A stretch of DNA of 28,965 nucleotides from a virus: positions 1-28,965 of IMG/VR virus record IMGVR_UViG_3300030098_001006; one strand, written 5' to 3'. The notes under the pieces are model-generated. The model was not told the DNA's origin. It did no database searches and worked only from the letters and a program-made list of their open reading frames with translations. Position numbers and translations under genes: made by a program. Shown here one piece after another: positions 26,984-28,965 of the stretch; the first letter of the stretch is position 1; each line of letters opens with the position of its first letter.

Positions 26984-27336
26984 AAAGTAAAGGATTAGGT
27001 GATTCAGTAGAAAAGGTATTAAAGGCAACAGGAATAGATAAAGTTGCTAAAAAAATACTTGGTGATGATTGTGGGTGTGAGGAACGCAAGAAAAAACTAA
27101 ACCAAATGTTTCCTTATAGTAGACCATTTACTGATGATGAAATGTCTATATATGAATCGGTATTACCTAGATTGGATAAAGGAACAATAACAAGAGATGA
27201 CCAGGCTATTATGGTAAAACTATATAATAAGGTTTTTAAAGCCAATAAAAAACCAAGTGGTTGCAGTAGTTGTGTTCAACAAACATTAAGTAAATTAAAA
27301 AAAGTATATCAAAATAGTTGTAAAACAAATGGCTAA
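26977..27336 (+). CDS. Conserved Cys-containing phage protein
   Basis: A 119-residue protein with a basic, helical start (L-G-D-S-V-E-K-V-L-K-A-T-G-I-D-K), then D-D-C-G-C-E-E-R-K-K-K-L-N-Q-M-F-P-Y (about 30-47) and a C-terminal S-G-C-S-S-C pair. The 'G-L-G-D ... A-T-G-I ... C-G-C-x-x-R-x-x-x-L-N-x-x-F-P-Y' layout is common to a family in Bacteroidetes phages whose function I do not know. Four Cys in two close pairs (C-G-C and C-S-S-C) could bind zinc. It is followed by a run of very small genes with short overlaps. Confidence 0.65.
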   Translation: MVKSKGLGDSVEKVLKATGIDKVAKKILGDDCGCEERKKKLNQMFPYSRPFTDDEMSIYESVLPRLDKGTITRDDQAIMVKLYNKVFKANKKPSGCSSCVQQTLSKLKKVYQNSCKTNG

Positions 27337-27439
27337 AAGAATAATATATGATCATAAAATAAAAAAACGCAAAAAGCGTAAAGGTATACATAGTAAAAAT
27401 AATAAACCCATTAAAAAATATAGAGGACAAGGGAGATGA
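27329..27439 (+). CDS. Very small, highly basic protein
   Basis: A 36-residue frame overlapping the gene before by eight bases and the next by four (ATGA). It is dominated by Lys and Arg (K-I-K-K-R-K-K-R-K-G, K-K-Y-R-G-Q-G-R), so DNA or RNA binding is likely. The precise fit between neighbours argues that it is translated. No family is recognised. Confidence 0.5.
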   Translation: MAKRIIYDHKIKKRKKRKGIHSKNNKPIKKYRGQGR

Positions 27440-27597
27440 ATAAAGAAAGCCAAATGTTTAGATTTTGTTTGCGTTGTGTAAGAATGACCTTAGTGAAAAA
27501 TAATTGTTGTAATTTTTGTAAAGGAAAATTTTTAGTAACATCACACAAGGATGATTTGAAGTTAATGCCTAGAAAGAAATATGAAGAAGCATACTAA
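27436..27597 (+). CDS. Small zinc-ribbon-like protein
   Basis: A 53-residue frame with C11-L-R-C14 and C25-N-F-C28 (plus C24), a two-pair arrangement like a zinc ribbon, and a basic C-terminal part. It overlaps the genes before and after by 4 and 17 bases. Small proteins of this kind in phages can act as transcription or nuclease accessory factors. The next gene encodes an HNH nuclease, so a shared role in DNA handling is possible. Confidence 0.58.
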   Translation: MNKESQMFRFCLRCVRMTLVKNNCCNFCKGKFLVTSHKDDLKLMPRKKYEEAY

Positions 27598-27868
27598 AAT
27601 ATATATGCAGTTCTTCGATTATGGAGAACAATCGTTTGTTATGTGTGAAATGTGTCAACAAGACCGTGCAGTAGACATTCACCATTTAAATTCACGTGGA
27701 ATGGGTGGTAGTAAAAATAAAGATTACATAGAGAATCTAATGGGCTTGTGTAGAGATTGCCACAATAAGGCAGAGTCAGATTCGGCATTTAATATGTTCT
27801 GTAGGATAAAACACCTGGAGAATGTATGCCACCAAATATATGCTAACCAAAAAAGATTTAAGAAATGA
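27581..27868 (+). CDS. HNH endonuclease
   Basis: A 95-residue protein with a complete HNH core: zinc-binding C-E-M-C at 22-25, D-I-H-H at 32-35 with the catalytic His, a G-G-S-K-N-K loop, then E-N-L-M-G-L-C-R-D-C-H at 51-61 providing the Asn, the second Cys pair and final His. Small HNH proteins in tailed phages often help the terminase cut DNA at packaging, but these usually sit next to terS. On the circular map this one is about 1.6 kb before terS, so a packaging role is possible. Homing activity is less likely because it lies in a tightly packed operon, not inside an intron. It overlaps the ParB-like gene by four bases. Confidence 0.85.
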   Translation: MKKHTKIYMQFFDYGEQSFVMCEMCQQDRAVDIHHLNSRGMGGSKNKDYIENLMGLCRDCHNKAESDSAFNMFCRIKHLENVCHQIYANQKRFKK

Positions 27869-28371
27869 ACATAGAATTAATAGCTATAAATAAACTAAAA
27901 CCCGCTACATATAATCCACGACAGATTAGCACAAAGCAGTATAAAGATTTAAAAGAATCTATAGAGCGATTTGATTTGGTAGATCCCATAATAATTAACA
28001 AAGATTTTACAATAATAGGTGGACACCAACGCTACAAAATATGCAAGGAATTAAAACACAAAGAAATTGATTGTGTAGTATTAGACCTATCAAAAGAAGA
28101 AGAAAGAGAATTAAACATTAGATTAAATAAATCAGGTGGTGAATTTGATATGGATGTTTTAGCTAATGAATTTAATATAGATGATTTAGTTGATTGGGGT
28201 TTTAAGCATATTGACTTAGGATTAAATGTAGATAAAATACAACAAGACTTATCAGATAAAATAGATTTACAGTATAAAATAGAAGTAGAAGTAATATCTG
28301 AAAAAGAACAAGAGGAATTGTTTAATGATTTAACAAAAAAGGGATATATATGCCGAATTTTAACATTGTAA
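27865..28371 (+). CDS. ParB/sulfiredoxin-fold protein
   Basis: A 168-residue protein. Residues about 3-90 form a ParB N-terminal (ParB/Srx) domain: I-A-I-N-K-L-K-P-A-T-Y-N-P-R-Q with N-P-R at 17-19, L-K-E-S-I-E-R-F-D-L-V-D-P-I-I-I, and the phosphate-binding G-G-H-Q-R at 52-56. The rest is acidic and has no ParB C-terminal dimerisation domain. In phages this domain is often linked to DNA methyltransferases or other modification enzymes and is known to bind or hydrolyse nucleotides. Here it overlaps the ABC-ATPase/GNAT gene by 22 bases, so the two are translated together. I infer that it works with that enzyme, for example in target selection, not in partitioning; no ParA is seen. Confidence 0.8.
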   Translation: MNIELIAINKLKPATYNPRQISTKQYKDLKESIERFDLVDPIIINKDFTIIGGHQRYKICKELKHKEIDCVVLDLSKEEERELNIRLNKSGGEFDMDVLANEFNIDDLVDWGFKHIDLGLNVDKIQQDLSDKIDLQYKIEVEVISEKEQEELFNDLTKKGYICRILTL

Positions 28372-28965
28372 AAGAAGTAAAACCAAAAAAAAGTTTTAGA
28401 GTAAGCTCAATTATAGGTAAATTTGATTTACAAACAGAACATATTAAAGAACAATTTACAGGCAATATAGATTTAGATGATAATTGGCAAATAGGCGTAA
28501 TTGTTGGAAGTAGTGGTAGTGGTAAAACTACAATAGCAAAAGAGTTATTTCCCGATAGTTATATTACAGACTTTAAATATAAAGAAGAAACAATTTTAGA
28601 TGATATGCCTGAAGATAAAAGTGTAGATGAAATTACTAGAACTTTTAATAGTGTAGGTTTTTCTTCTCCACCAAGTTGGTTAAAACCATATTCAGTATTA
28701 TCTAATGGACAAAAAATGAGAGTAGATTTAGCTAATGGATTATTACAGGACAATGAGTTAATGGTCTTTGATGAATTTACTAGTGTAGTAGATAGAAATG
28801 TAGCACAGATAGGAAGTTATACAGTCCAAAAAGCAATAAGAAAGACCAAAAGAAAATTTATTGCTGTCAGCTGTCATAGTGATATAGTCGATTGGCTCTT
28901 GCCTGATTGGATATTTAATACTGATTCTATGACCTTTCAAAAACTTGAAGGGCAAAAAAAAAATA
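28350..28965 (+). CDS. ABC-ATPase/GNAT fusion protein, N-terminal part (continues at 1-554)
   Basis: The gene starts at the ATG at 28350, 22 bases inside the ParB-like gene, and runs to the window end; across the junction it continues in frame to 554. Full length 356 residues. The ATPase domain (about 1-200) has Walker A G-S-S-G-S-G-K-T at 53-60, an ABC signature L-S-N-G-Q at 117-121, Walker B L-M-V-F-D-E at 137-142 and the switch His in S-C-H-S-D at 174-178. There is no membrane segment, so it is a soluble ABC ATPase, like those of DNA repair or translation proteins, not a transporter. The short spacing between Walker A and signature shows a reduced helical subdomain. The C-terminal GNAT domain is on the other side of the junction. 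Likely role: ATP-driven control or delivery for the GNAT domain acting on DNA; this is inference. Confidence 0.88.
   Translation, partial: MPNFNIVKEVKPKKSFRVSSIIGKFDLQTEHIKEQFTGNIDLDDNWQIGVIVGSSGSGKTTIAKELFPDSYITDFKYKEETILDDMPEDKSVDEITRTFNSVGFSSPPSWLKPYSVLSNGQKMRVDLANGLLQDNELMVFDEFTSVVDRNVAQIGSYTVQKAIRKTKRKFIAVSCHSDIVDWLLPDWIFNTDSMTFQKLEGQKKN
28867..28965. repeat. Right copy of 99-bp terminal direct repeat
   Basis: Exact copy of bases 1-99. Joining the two ends at this overlap gives a circle of 28866 bp and restores one uninterrupted gene (28350 to 554). Base 28866 (G) is the last non-redundant base. Confidence 0.95.

Noticed and set aside
1-28965. Temperate lifestyle
   Set aside because: No integrase, recombinase or attachment site was found; the single Cro-like protein is not enough to support lysogeny.
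1-28965. CRISPR array, insertion sequence or tRNA gene
   Set aside because: No regularly spaced repeats, no transposase, and no cloverleaf-compatible sequence was seen on reading either strand by eye.

Overview
The window reads as one complete, circular-mapping genome of a small tailed dsDNA phage (siphovirus-like, about 28.87 kb). The first 99 bases are repeated exactly as the last 99 bases. When the two ends are joined, a single open frame runs from 28350 through the end to 554 and encodes a 356-residue protein, so the ends are an assembly or packaging overlap and not true gene borders. Every gene I can support is on the + strand. Base composition is very AT-rich, start codons follow A-rich leaders without Shine-Dalgarno sequences, signal peptides end in S-x-S|Q, one promoter matches the Bacteroidetes TTTG/TAnnTTTG pattern, and one secreted protein ends in a tail resembling a type IX secretion signal. 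Together these point to a host in the Bacteroidetes, most likely a (marine?) member of the Flavobacteriia. I see no integrase, DNA polymerase or helicase.

Layout. 572-2057: small and large terminase. 2094-10486: a tail block with a tail assembly chaperone pair joined by a -1 frameshift site, completion/neck proteins, two large tail-tip or baseplate proteins and a short tape measure. 10519-13234: XkdF-like protease, acidic scaffold and major capsid protein. 13300-13893: major tail (tube) protein, between two strong terminators. 13991-17740: small head/neck proteins, portal with a long C-terminal extension, DUF6712-type adaptor and a fibre-like protein. 17740-21793: a host-interaction and lysis block with an outer-membrane-type protein, a secreted Cys-rich protein, a 45-residue CDGSH iron-sulfur protein, holin-like membrane proteins, a thioredoxin-fold protein lacking CxxC, an M15 peptidase endolysin, a 3TM holin and a metallophosphoesterase. 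21891-24087: early genes behind a host-type promoter (two HTH proteins, a possible annealing protein, an SSB). 24139-28371 and across the junction: replication initiator with internal 15-bp iterons, Dam-type methyltransferase behind a hairpin-rich leader, VRR-NUC and HNH nucleases, a sigma-like factor, small Cys-rich proteins, a ParB-fold protein and an ABC-ATPase/GNAT fusion.

How the parts may work together. Four intergenic spacers carry the same bipartite element, AAACAA-N10-TTTATATTTATWA, with identical spacing, 3-11 bases before the start codons of structural units. With a phage-encoded sigma-like protein present, this is the best candidate for a phage-specific late promoter. The terminators at 13249, 13913 and 24092 divide the map into units consistent with it. 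The ParB/ABC-ATPase/GNAT cassette, sitting in one gene run with a Dam-type adenine methyltransferase and two nucleases, is the best candidate for a little-described system. I infer a Mom-like DNA modification or protection function, but the sequence alone does not prove it.
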